This document shows, piece after piece, positions 16,071-23,534 of a stretch of DNA of 35,747 bases. Made by a program: the position numbers and the translations under genes. Each line of letters opens with the position of its first letter. Positions within the stretch are counted from its first letter, which is position 1. The notes beneath the pieces are model-generated. The model saw nothing but the letters and a program-made list of their open reading frames with translations, was not told the DNA's origin and made no database searches. The DNA lies in assembly GCA_013298325.1 (NCBI GenBank), contig JAAFHJ010000002.1:1-35747 (forward strand). Reading direction: 5' to 3'. This DNA comes from Myxococcales bacterium (GTDB lineage: Bacteria; Myxococcota_A; Polyangia; Polyangiales; Polyangiaceae).

Positions 16071-16735
16071 TCCGCCGTCGATTCTACAAGTGATCGAATT
16101 ACCTGGGTAAGCACGGCAACTGGCTGGGCCCCGGAGATCGCGTGTCCCGGCTCCTCGCGGCCGACCCGCGAGAAGATGAAGAACGGGACGCCGGAAATCC
16201 CCTGCTTTGCGAGCGCGCTCGCATCGGCCAAGGTCTCCTTGTGGCCCGCCTCATCTGCCAGGACCTCGCGGGCCCGCGCTTCGGAGAAGCCATGGTTGAT
16301 GGCGATAGCTACGAGGACGTTGTCATCATTGATGTCGGCCCCATCAAAGAAGTAAGCTTCAAACAACGCCTTCGCGAGCGCGCGCTGATGGGCGTCGTCG
16401 ACGAGTCGTAGAAAGGTTTGTGCGTGAAGCGTGTTCACCGAGCGACGGACCTTCGTGAAATCGAGCGCGATTCCCGATTCGAGGGCCATCGCCTCGACGC
16501 GCGCAAACATCGGCGTCGGATCGCTCCCATATTTCGCTTTGAGGTGGGCGCGTAGATCACGGCCCTCTTTTGGCGTCGTCGGGTCGAGCTGAAAGGGGAG
16601 GTAGTGGACTTCGGCATCGACCTCCGGTAGCGCCGCGAGCGCCTGATCGAGGCGGGCGCCGCCGATCAGGCAAAAGGGGCAAACGACGTCAGACACGACC
16701 TGAACGGAGATTTTGGAAGGGGATTTGAGGGTCAT
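16067..16735 (-). CDS. DsbA family / FrnE-like thiol oxidoreductase
   Basis: The 222-residue protein has a thioredoxin fold with a helical insertion. The redox motif Cys19-Pro-Phe-Cys22 follows the first strand (VQVVSDVVCPFC), and the cis-proline is about residue 184 in GISGVPFFIF. This is the FrnE / 2-hydroxychromene-2-carboxylate isomerase-like branch of DSBA, which acts in the cytoplasm on disulfides or glutathione conjugates and has been linked to oxidative-stress tolerance. There is no signal peptide, in agreement with a cytosolic role. It lies 3 bases after the gloA stop and overlaps the next gene by 4 bases, so it belongs to the glyoxalase operon, which suggests a shared task in electrophile or thiol stress. 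The CPFC motif supports oxidoreductase activity over pure isomerase activity. Confidence 0.9.
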   Translation of the reverse strand: MTLKSPSKISVQVVSDVVCPFCLIGGARLDQALAALPEVDAEVHYLPFQLDPTTPKEGRDLRAHLKAKYGSDPTPMFARVEAMALESGIALDFTKVRRSVNTLHAQTFLRLVDDAHQRALAKALFEAYFFDGADINDDNVLVAIAINHGFSEARAREVLADEAGHKETLADASALAKQGISGVPFFIFSRVGREEPGHAISGAQPVAVLTQVIRSLVESTAE

Positions 16736-16738
16736 CGC

Positions 16739-17128
16739 TCAAGCCGTCTTTCGTTGAATGAATTCGATCTTATAGCCATCCGGATCTTCGACGAAAGCGA
16801 TCACCGTTGTGCCGTGCTTCATCGGACCGGCGGGGCGGGTGACCTTCCCGCCGCGCGCCTTGGTAGCTTCGCAAGCGGCGTGAGCATCCTCCACTTCAAT
16901 GGCGATATGGCCGTAACCGTTCCCGAGATCGTACGCCTCAGTTTCCCAGTTGTGGGTGAGCTCAAGAACGGCATTTTCTGCCTCACTTCCGTAGCCTACG
17001 AACGCCAGGGTGAACTTTCCGTCCGGGTAATCGCTGCGTCGAAGGAGCTTCATGCCGAGCACGTCGGTGTAGAAGGCAAGCGAACGGTCGAGGTTTCCCA
17101 CGCGAAGCATGGTGTGAAGGATGCGCAT
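16739..17128 (-). CDS. gloA: Lactoylglutathione lyase (glyoxalase I)
   Basis: The 129-residue protein aligns with E. coli GloA without shifts at every metal ligand: His5 (ILHTMLRV), Glu56 (VLELTHNW), His74 ([10 protein letters not shown]) and Glu122 ([10 protein letters not shown]). It isomerises the hemithioacetal of methylglyoxal and glutathione to S-lactoylglutathione, detoxifying methylglyoxal in the cytoplasm. The short form, without the extra loops of Zn-dependent eukaryotic enzymes, indicates the Ni/Co-activated class. It is the first gene of a minus-strand operon with the DsbA-like and TrmN6-like genes and is divergent from the lipoprotein gene starting near 17193. The ATG at 17128 has no strong ribosome site. 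A gloB partner is not in the window. Confidence 0.97.
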   Translation of the reverse strand: MRILHTMLRVGNLDRSLAFYTDVLGMKLLRRSDYPDGKFTLAFVGYGSEAENAVLELTHNWETEAYDLGNGYGHIAIEVEDAHAACEATKARGGKVTRPAGPMKHGTTVIAFVEDPDGYKIEFIQRKTA

Positions 17129-17192
17129 GCGGGCCGCTTACTCGGTCACTCCCGCGTTGCAAACCGCCGGGCGTCGGGCCAAGGTGCCTTCC

Positions 17193-18104
17193 GTGTCGTC
17201 CCCCGTCGCCCCCCGCAATTCCACGCTCTTTCGACTGTTTCGCGGCACGCTACGCCATGTTGCGATCCCGCTCGTCGCCGGTTCCGTCGCGGCGTTCGCC
17301 TGCGGCGGCGACGATGCGCCGCCGGGGACACCAGACGATGACACGCCGCCCGTGTTCGATGCGGCCGTACCGGACGTTGGTCCCACCATAGACGCTGGCA
17401 CCCGCGACGCCGCACCAGCCGATGCCGGCGGTACCTGTCTCGACGAACTCCGCGCCCGCGGCATCGCCTTCAAGCCGACGACCGCTCGCGGCGTCGTTGA
17501 CGCGGTGAACGTCACGAGCACGATCAACGACGTCCTTTACGCCAATCAGACGGCAACGACCCCCAGCGCCGACCCAATGGCGTGCCGCTTCGTCCTCGCG
17601 CTCTGGGACCTGGCCGAGGTCCTAAAGAATCACAACATCCATCGTGTGGGAACGCTCGGCTCGTACTGCTATCGCTGCTGCTGCTCCTGGTCTCAAACGA
17701 ACTTCTGCCGCGGTGTGAACGACCCCGAGCCCTCCTGCGGTGGCAATGGCTACTCGAATCATTCCTGGGGTCGCGCGATCGACCTCCGCTACTTCTATCT
17801 CGACAACGGGACGCGATTTGACGTTAACGACCCAAAACATTGGGTGATTTCGTCGAAGACGACCTGCGGCGCCGCGCAGGCGGAACAGGTCGGGACGAGC
17901 GCGGCCATGTACGACATCGCTTGTGGGATTGGGGCGGCCAAGATTTTTAGTCAGGTGCTCACCCCCAACTGGAACGATGCTCACCGCAATCACTTCCATA
18001 TCGATATCGGCTCCAAGGGCGAGCCGAGCGGCTTTGCGGTTCGTTCGCTCGCGACGTCTGTCGACCCGCCTTCGACCGGAATCGACGCCTGCGGCGACGA
18101 ATGA
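17193..18104 (+). CDS. Extensin-like (M15-fold) lipoprotein with a cysteine-rich insert
   Basis: With a GTG start at 17193 (AAGGTG 6 bases upstream) the 303-residue protein begins with a basic stretch and hydrophobic core ending in AFAC37, an acceptable lipobox, followed by an Asp/Ala/Pro linker (about 40-85). An earlier in-frame ATG at 17121 would overlap the divergent gloA start, so I prefer the GTG. The remaining domain is extensin-like C-terminal (peptidase M15 relatives). SNHSWGRAID fits the zinc motif S-x-H-x2-G-x-A-x-D, and HRNHFHIDIG provides the distal histidine, so a metal-dependent peptidoglycan peptidase is plausible. Just before the zinc motif, about 26 residues hold six cysteines (CYRCCC...NFC...PSC), unusual for the family and likely to form disulfides or be modified. 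Its stop overlaps the next start (ATGA). An outer-membrane or periplasmic location is likely. Confidence 0.85.
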   Translation: MSSPVAPRNSTLFRLFRGTLRHVAIPLVAGSVAAFACGGDDAPPGTPDDDTPPVFDAAVPDVGPTIDAGTRDAAPADAGGTCLDELRARGIAFKPTTARGVVDAVNVTSTINDVLYANQTATTPSADPMACRFVLALWDLAEVLKNHNIHRVGTLGSYCYRCCCSWSQTNFCRGVNDPEPSCGGNGYSNHSWGRAIDLRYFYLDNGTRFDVNDPKHWVISSKTTCGAAQAEQVGTSAAMYDIACGIGAAKIFSQVLTPNWNDAHRNHFHIDIGSKGEPSGFAVRSLATSVDPPSTGIDACGDE

Positions 18105-19111
18105 GTCGCCCGAAAGAAGGCTTTGACCCGCCAGCCGCCCACTCGATGGATACCGCTTGGTATGCCGTCGATGCGGAAGGGAATATTGGGATCTTCGAGA
18201 CCGGAGAGGACGGCGCGTTGCCATCCGCGGCCGCCGATACGAGCGGGGAGTACTTCGATCAAAGCCTCTTGGATTGCATCCGCGTGGGGCGTCGTCTCGC
18301 CGCCCTTTCGAGTGCCGACGTGGAGGAAGCGATCGAAGCCGACCGGAAGACTGCGCCCCCCCGCGACGTGCTGATCGTCCTTCGCGTGCGCGAAGAGGCG
18401 CTCGTCGGTGGGTACCGAGGGGAGCGCGCCGCGGTGCCGGCCGAGGCCCACCTCGGCGAACGTCCGCTCGTCCTCTCGGAGCGGCCGCGCATCGTTGCGA
18501 GCCGGAGTCCGTGCACGGCGGACGCAGTCGTCGCCGTTCGCACCAGTCGGGTCGGCCTCGTTGTTGACGGCGCGCAGTTTGGCGATTGGCTCTACGACGA
18601 AGCGGAACTGGGCGGACCAACGGCAAGAGACGACGGCCTGTTCGCCTACCGCCAGCGGGAGGTGGGGCCCCACACCGGGCCGGGCGCCTACGTCCGAACG
18701 GTCGCCCCTTCTGAGCCTCTTCGGCTTGAAAATATAGAGAAAATCGCCGGTTCCGCGGATGCCGCCGAGGTCATCGGCGCGCTCTCGGCGGTCCGATTTT
18801 CCGAGTCGTTCGCGACGCTCCATCGGGTGCATCTTGCAGATTCTTTCGCGGAAGCCGACGTCGTGCGCTGGTCGGAAGACGTCGATCTGCGTGGAAACTA
18901 CACGGGGCCCCCGCCGGAGCTCCGCGCGCGCACAGAACGGCGTCGCGTGTGGACGCTCATCCTCGGTTTCGCCGTGCTCTTCGTGGGGGTCGTCTTTGCG
19001 GTCGTTCACAAGAAGCGACTTCGTGCCGAGCGCCAACGCGCTGCCGAAGGGCGCCCATCCAGCGAAGTGCCGGGGGGCACCGTGACAGGACGTCGGATGC
19101 GTCGCCCGTGA
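18101..19111 (+). CDS. Unknown protein with a C-terminal membrane anchor
   Basis: This is a 336-residue protein I cannot name. It starts with ATG overlapping the stop of the lipoprotein gene. Residues 17-45 (DTAWYAVDAEGNIGIFETGE) resemble a small domain at the front of many unstudied myxobacterial and actinobacterial proteins. The middle (about 60-280) is mixed and acidic. A single hydrophobic helix at about 283-302 (WTLILGFAVLFVGVVFAVV) is followed by a strongly basic tail of about 34 residues, which by the positive-inside rule should be cytoplasmic. With no signal peptide at the N-terminus, the topology is either C-tail-anchored or N-out. It overlaps the radical SAM gene (GTGA). The neat coupling with both neighbours suggests a joint role, perhaps holding the enzyme or its substrate at the membrane. 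Confidence 0.8.
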   Translation: MSRPKEGFDPPAAHSMDTAWYAVDAEGNIGIFETGEDGALPSAAADTSGEYFDQSLLDCIRVGRRLAALSSADVEEAIEADRKTAPPRDVLIVLRVREEALVGGYRGERAAVPAEAHLGERPLVLSERPRIVASRSPCTADAVVAVRTSRVGLVVDGAQFGDWLYDEAELGGPTARDDGLFAYRQREVGPHTGPGAYVRTVAPSEPLRLENIEKIAGSADAAEVIGALSAVRFSESFATLHRVHLADSFAEADVVRWSEDVDLRGNYTGPPPELRARTERRRVWTLILGFAVLFVGVVFAVVHKKRLRAERQRAAEGRPSSEVPGGTVTGRRMRRP

Positions 19112-19989
19112 CCGCGACGCCTCTTGAGTTCGTCTCCCTTGAGCCATCGCGGCGATGCACGAAGGGGTGCTCGTTTTGCTACAACGGGTCTAACGCAGCA
19201 AATACAGAGGCTTGGCCTGCGGATGAGCTGCGTGTGTTATGCATGGATCTCGCGGCGAACGGCGTCCGCGCGCTCTCGTTTGGTGGCGGCGAACCGCTCG
19301 AATACCCGCCGATGTTCGAGCTCCTCGATGCGCTCCGTGGTGTCGTCCCGCGGACGCTCACGACGAACGGCCTGCCCCTGGAACGTGGAAGTGTATTTGA
19401 ACGACTCGTGCGTGCCGCCCCCGAGAAAGTCCATGTGAGTATTCATGCACCGGAGAACCTCCGCGAGGTTGCCCGCGTGGTGGATCAGGTGCTCGCCCTC
19501 CGGCAGGCGGGCCTTCGGAGTGGCGTTAATTTCTTGGTTCGCGGTGGCCACCTTGACGAGGCGACTCGCGCCGCTGCGTATTTGTATCATGCATGTATAA
19601 CACCCGAACAAATCACCTTTCTTCCGATGCGTGGGAGTCCGCTCGCCCACGAAAATGTAACGCCAAAGGAGCTGGCGGCGGTCGCTCAGTCGGCGAAGTT
19701 TGCTTCGATGACCTGCCTCCGCGGCTGCGAAAAGAGCCGACGCTTCGCCTCGGTAGCTGCCGACAAGACGGTTGCATGGTGCAGTTATACCGTTACCCGC
19801 GCGCCCCTCGCTGCCCCCTCCTACGCGGCGCTCGTCGCGGCGCTCGCCGGACGGGTTGCTCCGTCGCAGGAGACTGACGAACGGGCCGACGCCCTTGGTG
19901 ACGAGCTCGGCCTTCGCCCGTGCTCGGAGGAGTCGCTCGTTGTCAGGCGCTCTCCGCGAAGGCTGCCGATCCTGCCCCGCGGCATCTGA
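19108..19989 (+). CDS. Radical SAM enzyme with extra C-terminal cysteines
   Basis: The 293-residue protein has the [4Fe-4S]-SAM motif Cys17-x3-Cys21-x2-Cys24 (RRCTKGCSFCYNG), a GGGEP motif at 59-63 for SAM binding, and the TTNG strand, all usual in the core radical SAM barrel. After the barrel, cysteines at 203, 207 and 225 (C-x3-C-x17-C, ending AWCSYT), with Cys272 further on, could hold an auxiliary Fe-S cluster, as in SPASM/Twitch-type enzymes that modify peptides or proteins; this is inference. The GTG start at 19108 overlaps the preceding stop (GTGA) and removes an implausible Arg-rich extension present in a longer frame. The C-terminus is basic. It is third in an operon with a Cys-rich lipoprotein and a membrane protein, which makes either a possible substrate. 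The reaction is unknown. Confidence 0.9.
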   Translation: MTATPLEFVSLEPSRRCTKGCSFCYNGSNAANTEAWPADELRVLCMDLAANGVRALSFGGGEPLEYPPMFELLDALRGVVPRTLTTNGLPLERGSVFERLVRAAPEKVHVSIHAPENLREVARVVDQVLALRQAGLRSGVNFLVRGGHLDEATRAAAYLYHACITPEQITFLPMRGSPLAHENVTPKELAAVAQSAKFASMTCLRGCEKSRRFASVAADKTVAWCSYTVTRAPLAAPSYAALVAALAGRVAPSQETDERADALGDELGLRPCSEESLVVRRSPRRLPILPRGI

Positions 19990-20145
19990 CAGAGAGCCGC
20001 CGCGAAACGCTTCGCCGTCTTCGGCGGAGTCGGCTAACGATAGGCCCATCGGCGGCGCAAAAAACAAATATAGGTTTGCTTCGTGTCAATGCCGATTGGT
20101 GTTGGTTGATTGGTCAATTACGCTGCACAAATGCGGCGCTTTCCG
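19990..20145. other. Intergenic region, locally AT-richer, with short repeats
   Basis: No gene fits here. GC drops visibly compared with the surroundings between about 20057 and 20150. The stretch holds a 14-base-period direct repeat (GATTGGT at 20094-20100 and 20108-20114) overlapping a small dyad TTGA-N4-TCAA (20106-20117). A 5-base GC hairpin lies just after the radical SAM stop. It separates convergent genes, so a promoter is not required; the role is unknown. Confidence 0.4.
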
Positions 20146-20192
20146 AAAAATCGCCTACCTGGAACTCTCTTTGAGAGCATCCAGGTAGGCGA
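20146..20192 (-). terminator. Intrinsic terminator of the VIT/VWA gene
   Basis: A long hairpin has a 12-base perfect outer stem (TCGCCTACCTGG with CCAGGTAGGCGA), a small internal bulge and an inner CTCTC-TTT-GAGAG stem. Read on the minus strand it is followed by TTTTT (20150-20146), the standard intrinsic terminator shape. It lies 28 bases beyond the VIT/VWA stop codon. It may also stop plus-strand transcripts from the radical SAM gene, but has no T tract on that side. Confidence 0.85.
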
Positions 20193-20219
20193 TTGATCGT
20201 CTACGCGTCGCGGAGCGCC

Positions 20220-22916
20220 TCAGGCGGTGGCGAGCACCCGCAGCGCGGCATCGTCGGCCGTTTTGGCGGCGCCTGCCGACGGCAGGGCATCGACCGCAGC
20301 GCGCGTGCTCTTGACGGTGAGCCGTCCGTCCGCAAGCAGGAGCGCGAGTGCTGCGAGCGCTTCGGTCAGCGGCGTCGCGATCGTCGCGTCGGCGAGAAGC
20401 GCAAGGACCGCTTCGATGGCCCGCTTGACCTGGGCGCCATAGATCGGATGGGCGGTCGTCATGCCCGCAGCGAGTGTTGCGCGGAGGGCGTCTCGCGTCG
20501 CGTAGAGGGCGGCGTCGCCGGTGTCGGCCCCGAAGAGCCCAGAAGCGCGCTGATCGTCAAACCACGACCCGTCGAGGCGTTCGGAGACGCTGGCGCCTTC
20601 TGCTTCGTAGCTGCTCACGCTGGCCCCGCCCAGCGGCGCGGGCGCGCCAGTGATCGGTTCCGGCGCGGCCGCTTCGTCGGCGAAAATAGGACTCAAAAAG
20701 TTCGAAATCTTCGAAAGAAGTCCCTTGGATCTCTCCTTTTCAGCGGGGGCCCGTCCGTTCGCGACCGCCAGCGAATTCCCTGGCGGAGGCGTCGCGAGAG
20801 ACGGCGGGCCCACTTCCACAGGGGCCTCCGCGCGAGACCCGAAGCTCGCCGACGCGACAGGTTGCGGCGCCGGGCGGGCCGGACGCGACGCAGCGGGCGG
20901 CGCAGGAGGCATTCCGCCCGGCGCTTGGGGCATCGGCGCAGCCATCGGCGCAGCCACCGGGGCAGCCATTGAGCGGGCGACCATCGGCATTGCCGCTTTC
21001 TTCGGAGACATTCCGCCGCCGCTGCCGCCGCGTGCCCGCACCGCGCGGAGGCTCTCTCGGTCGACACCCGCACCGTCAGCACCGGTCGCCGCCGCGTAGA
21101 CGGGGACCGCCCGCGTCGCCGCCGCCTCCGTAACGCGCCGATCGCGGTCGCGGACTTCCACGACAACAAAGGACGTATACTTGGAGCTCAAACGGTATTT
21201 CGTCGCGAGTTCAATGATGCGTTTCTTCATCGCATCGGCGCGCCGTCCTTCGAGGGCTTGTTCTTCGAGGTCGCGGATGCGCTCTTTGGCCCAGAAGGTG
21301 GCGATCGGCGTTTCGGCGCGCTCGCTCGCCGTCGTACCATCGAAATCGATAGCGATTCTCTTGGTGTACGAGCGGTTCCCCAGGCGGCCGCGTACGATCA
21401 TGGCGCCCGATTTTCCGCCGCCTTTCGGCAATCGCCCGAGCAGCGAGAACGCCTCGCCATCGACGTAACTCGGGAGCGTAGCGGGCGCGACATCCTCGAC
21501 TTCGACCCCTTCAAAGGTCACCGCAACGTCGTGGACGCGCGGCGCCGTTGCACGGGCGAACACGGCCACCACCTTGTCGTCGATGCGCTCGCCGGGGAAG
21601 ATTTGGCACAGGGCACCGCCCGTCTTTCGCGCAAGGCGGGAAAGGAGCTCGTCGGACACGTTCAGCCCGATGGCGAACGCGTGGATGGAGACGTCGTCTT
21701 TCGCGGCCGCCGGGAGCACGCGGCGCGCGATTTCATCCTCGTTGCCGACCTGACCGTCGGTCAGCACGACGACGTGGCCACCGCGCCCTGCGAGGCGCAC
21801 CGCCTGCTCCAGCGGTTCCAGGAGCTCGGTGCCGCCGCGCGCGTCGACGCCGGCCAAGAAGTGGTCTGCCCGCGTGAGCGAGTGCTGGGAGAAGTTCTCC
21901 ATTTCCTTCGAGAAAGCGTCAACGCGGTCATCAAAGGCAAGGATCGCGAAGCGGTCTTCGCCGCGAAGGTGGCGAAGACAGAGCTTCAACGCGCGACGCG
22001 CCTCCGTCATTGCGTCGCCGCCCATCGAGCCCGAGCGATCCAAGAGGAAGACGACGTTGGTCGCGTGGGCGGCGCGGCCGCCGAGTTCGGGGATCAGAGA
22101 AATCGCCACGAACGCTTCATCGCCGACCTGCTCGATCGCGACACTGTCGAAGGTGTCAAGTTCGGCACCGTCGATCGGCTCCCCGAGGAGCACGACGTCG
22201 CGGTCGAGCGGAACTTCGCCAGCGGCGAAGGTGACCTCAATGCCCGAGGCTCCGCGTCCAGCGAATTTTCTGGTGGTGAGGGCGTGGGAAGGGGACGTAA
22301 CCGTGAGGTTCCCCTGCCAACGGAGGGCGAGCGAGAGCGCGTACCCGGGGGTGCCGATCGGCGGGGAGATGCGGTCGGCGTCAGCGACACGCACGTTGGG
22401 ATTCGCCGTTCCGTGGCCGGTGGCGGCGGCGAGAGGGGCGCCGCCGGGGATGTAGCGCGGGGCGACGAGCGTCGGAATCTTGAGGCGGAACGCCCCCTCT
22501 TCGGCGGCGAGTTTCTGCACGTAGGTCACGCGAATGATCGTCTCTTCGCCGGGCAGTAGATTTCCTACGCTGGCGGTAAAGATATTGCCGCGTTCCTGAT
22601 CAAGAAGGGCGGCGCCGTGCCCTGCGACAAGCGCGTCGTCGTACCTCGCGAAGGCCTCTTCCCGCTCAAGAACCTTCCCTTCCAACAGCTTTCCGGCGAC
22701 CTCCATAGAGAATCCGGTGACGCTGGCGTCGGTCGGGGCGGGGAAGGTGTAGATGGCTTCAATCGCCTTTCCTTCGCCGTTTCGGTAACGCTGCACAATC
22801 GTGACTTCGGCGAGCCCGCCGACGACGCGCCCCTCCAGGGCGACCCCTTCCAGAGCGACCTGCTCGCCTGCCGAGCCCACGAGACCAAAGCGCGCCACGA
22901 CGTCGTCCATGCTCAT
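20220..22916 (-). CDS. VIT and VWA domain protein
   Basis: The protein has 898 residues. Residues about 15-135 form a VIT (inter-alpha-trypsin inhibitor type) domain, with EAFARYDDALVAGHGAALLD and NIFTASVGNLLPGEE as signatures. Residues about 285-450 form a von Willebrand A domain with a complete MIDAS: Asp293-x-Ser295-x-Ser297, Thr363 and Asp387 (LTDGQ). Residues about 620-760 are a Met/Ala/Pro-rich low-complexity spacer. The last 130 residues are helical. There is no signal peptide or membrane anchor, so secretion is not evident. VIT/VWA proteins in bacteria bind partners through the metal site, and no reaction is established. The ATG at 22916 has AGAGGA close upstream. It sits 72 bases behind a MerR regulator on the same strand and ends at a strong terminator, so it is probably the output gene of that regulator. 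Confidence 0.93.
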   Translation of the reverse strand: MSMDDVVARFGLVGSAGEQVALEGVALEGRVVGGLAEVTIVQRYRNGEGKAIEAIYTFPAPTDASVTGFSMEVAGKLLEGKVLEREEAFARYDDALVAGHGAALLDQERGNIFTASVGNLLPGEETIIRVTYVQKLAAEEGAFRLKIPTLVAPRYIPGGAPLAAATGHGTANPNVRVADADRISPPIGTPGYALSLALRWQGNLTVTSPSHALTTRKFAGRGASGIEVTFAAGEVPLDRDVVLLGEPIDGAELDTFDSVAIEQVGDEAFVAISLIPELGGRAAHATNVVFLLDRSGSMGGDAMTEARRALKLCLRHLRGEDRFAILAFDDRVDAFSKEMENFSQHSLTRADHFLAGVDARGGTELLEPLEQAVRLAGRGGHVVVLTDGQVGNEDEIARRVLPAAAKDDVSIHAFAIGLNVSDELLSRLARKTGGALCQIFPGERIDDKVVAVFARATAPRVHDVAVTFEGVEVEDVAPATLPSYVDGEAFSLLGRLPKGGGKSGAMIVRGRLGNRSYTKRIAIDFDGTTASERAETPIATFWAKERIRDLEEQALEGRRADAMKKRIIELATKYRLSSKYTSFVVVEVRDRDRRVTEAAATRAVPVYAAATGADGAGVDRESLRAVRARGGSGGGMSPKKAAMPMVARSMAAPVAAPMAAPMPQAPGGMPPAPPAASRPARPAPQPVASASFGSRAEAPVEVGPPSLATPPPGNSLAVANGRAPAEKERSKGLLSKISNFLSPIFADEAAAPEPITGAPAPLGGASVSSYEAEGASVSERLDGSWFDDQRASGLFGADTGDAALYATRDALRATLAAGMTTAHPIYGAQVKRAIEAVLALLADATIATPLTEALAALALLLADGRLTVKSTRAAVDALPSAGAAKTADDAALRVLATA

Positions 22917-22988
22917 CGGAGTTCCTCTTTCTTGCCAGTTCGAACCGGCGTTCGATCGGTACAGTGGTTGGTTAAATGGTGGGAAAAC

Positions 22989-23471
22989 TCAGCGCTCGGT
23001 CCGCTTGGAAGGGGCCCGCGCCGGAAACGTTTGGGCGGTTTCCAGCAGCTCGGCGAGAAGCGCCTCCGTCGCCGCATCGACCGGCTCGTCAACTTCGAGG
23101 CGCAGCCCAGGCGCGAGGGTAAAGGTCGTCCGCCGCGCGACCGCAAAGCGCCTTCCGAGGCCGGCGCCTGGAAGGGGCACCGGCGCAGGAGATGAAGGGG
23201 CCGGGGCAGGACGCCTCCCGCCGCGTGCAATCCGAGCGATTTCAGCCGCGGTTGCGTGAGCAAGGAGTTCGGCGATGGCGTCCAGCGGGACTTCGTCCGC
23301 CTCGAGGGCGCGGATCGCCGAAAGGCGCGTCAGGTAGCTTTCGTCGTAGGTCGTCTTCGGACCGCGAAAGGGGGGGGCCGGCAGGAGACCGCGCGCCAGG
23401 TAGTAGCGGAGCGTGCGGACCGAAAATCCGCTCCGCTCGGCGAGCTCATCAATCTTCCAGCCGTCGCTCAT
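22989..23471 (-). CDS. MerR family transcriptional regulator
   Basis: Residues 5-75 of this 160-residue protein form the MerR winged HTH: KIDELAERSGFSVRTLRYYL, then ARGLLPAPPFRGPKTTYDESYLTRLSAI. The family bends over-spaced promoters. Residues 80-160 are an Ala/Pro-rich linker and a short beta-rich tail (FTLAPGLRLEVDEPV) instead of the long dimerisation coil, and contain no cysteine, so the metal-sensing classes are unlikely. The ATG at 23471 is placed because the HTH starts there, and a promoter with correct spacing lies just upstream; a longer in-frame start would overlap that promoter. Half-sites ACAGTC/GACTGT around the promoter suggest autoregulation. It probably controls the VIT/VWA gene 72 bases downstream; cutA sits 48 bases upstream. 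Confidence 0.92.
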   Translation of the reverse strand: MSDGWKIDELAERSGFSVRTLRYYLARGLLPAPPFRGPKTTYDESYLTRLSAIRALEADEVPLDAIAELLAHATAAEIARIARGGRRPAPAPSSPAPVPLPGAGLGRRFAVARRTTFTLAPGLRLEVDEPVDAATEALLAELLETAQTFPARAPSKRTER

Positions 23472-23472
23472 G

Positions 23473-23534
23473 AAGACGACTGTAAAGACCCCGTCCGTTG
23501 CTGTCAAGTTGACTGTGAACTAAACAGTCGTCTT
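23473..23534. promoter_or_regulatory. Candidate MerR operator: repeated GACTGT half-sites
   Basis: An 11-base perfect inverted repeat (AAGACGACTGT at 23473-23483 and ACAGTCGTCTT at 23524-23534) brackets the merR promoter. Inside it a third GACTGT copy (23511-23516) forms a closer dyad with the right arm (GACTGT-N7-ACAGTC). The first and second copies are 33 bases apart, about three helical turns, so they face the same side of the DNA. The right arm lies in the 3' end of cutA. Confidence 0.55.
23479..23507 (-). promoter_or_regulatory. merR promoter (sigma-70 type)
   Basis: On the minus strand a perfect -35 TTGACA (23507-23502) and -10 TACAGT (23484-23479) are exactly 17 bases apart. The transcription start would fall around 23472, right at the merR ATG (23471), which predicts a leaderless or nearly leaderless transcript. 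The spacer is normal (17) rather than the 19-20 of promoters activated by MerR-type bending, so repression is more likely than activation here. Confidence 0.6.

Noticed and set aside
17622-18626. 334-residue minus-strand frame opposite the lipoprotein and membrane protein genes
   Set aside because: The plus-strand frames have a signal peptide, a zinc motif and a membrane helix, and are joined by overlaps; this frame has none of these.
19990-20219. Possible CRISPR or attachment site in the AT-richer gap
   Set aside because: Only a single 7-base repeat pair and a terminator are present; there are no spaced repeats and no integrase or tRNA nearby.
21258-22559. 433-residue plus-strand frame opposite the VIT/VWA gene
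   Set aside because: The minus strand codes the VIT and VWA domains with a full MIDAS; this frame shows no recognisable motif and repeats the low-complexity bias of GC-rich antisense frames.
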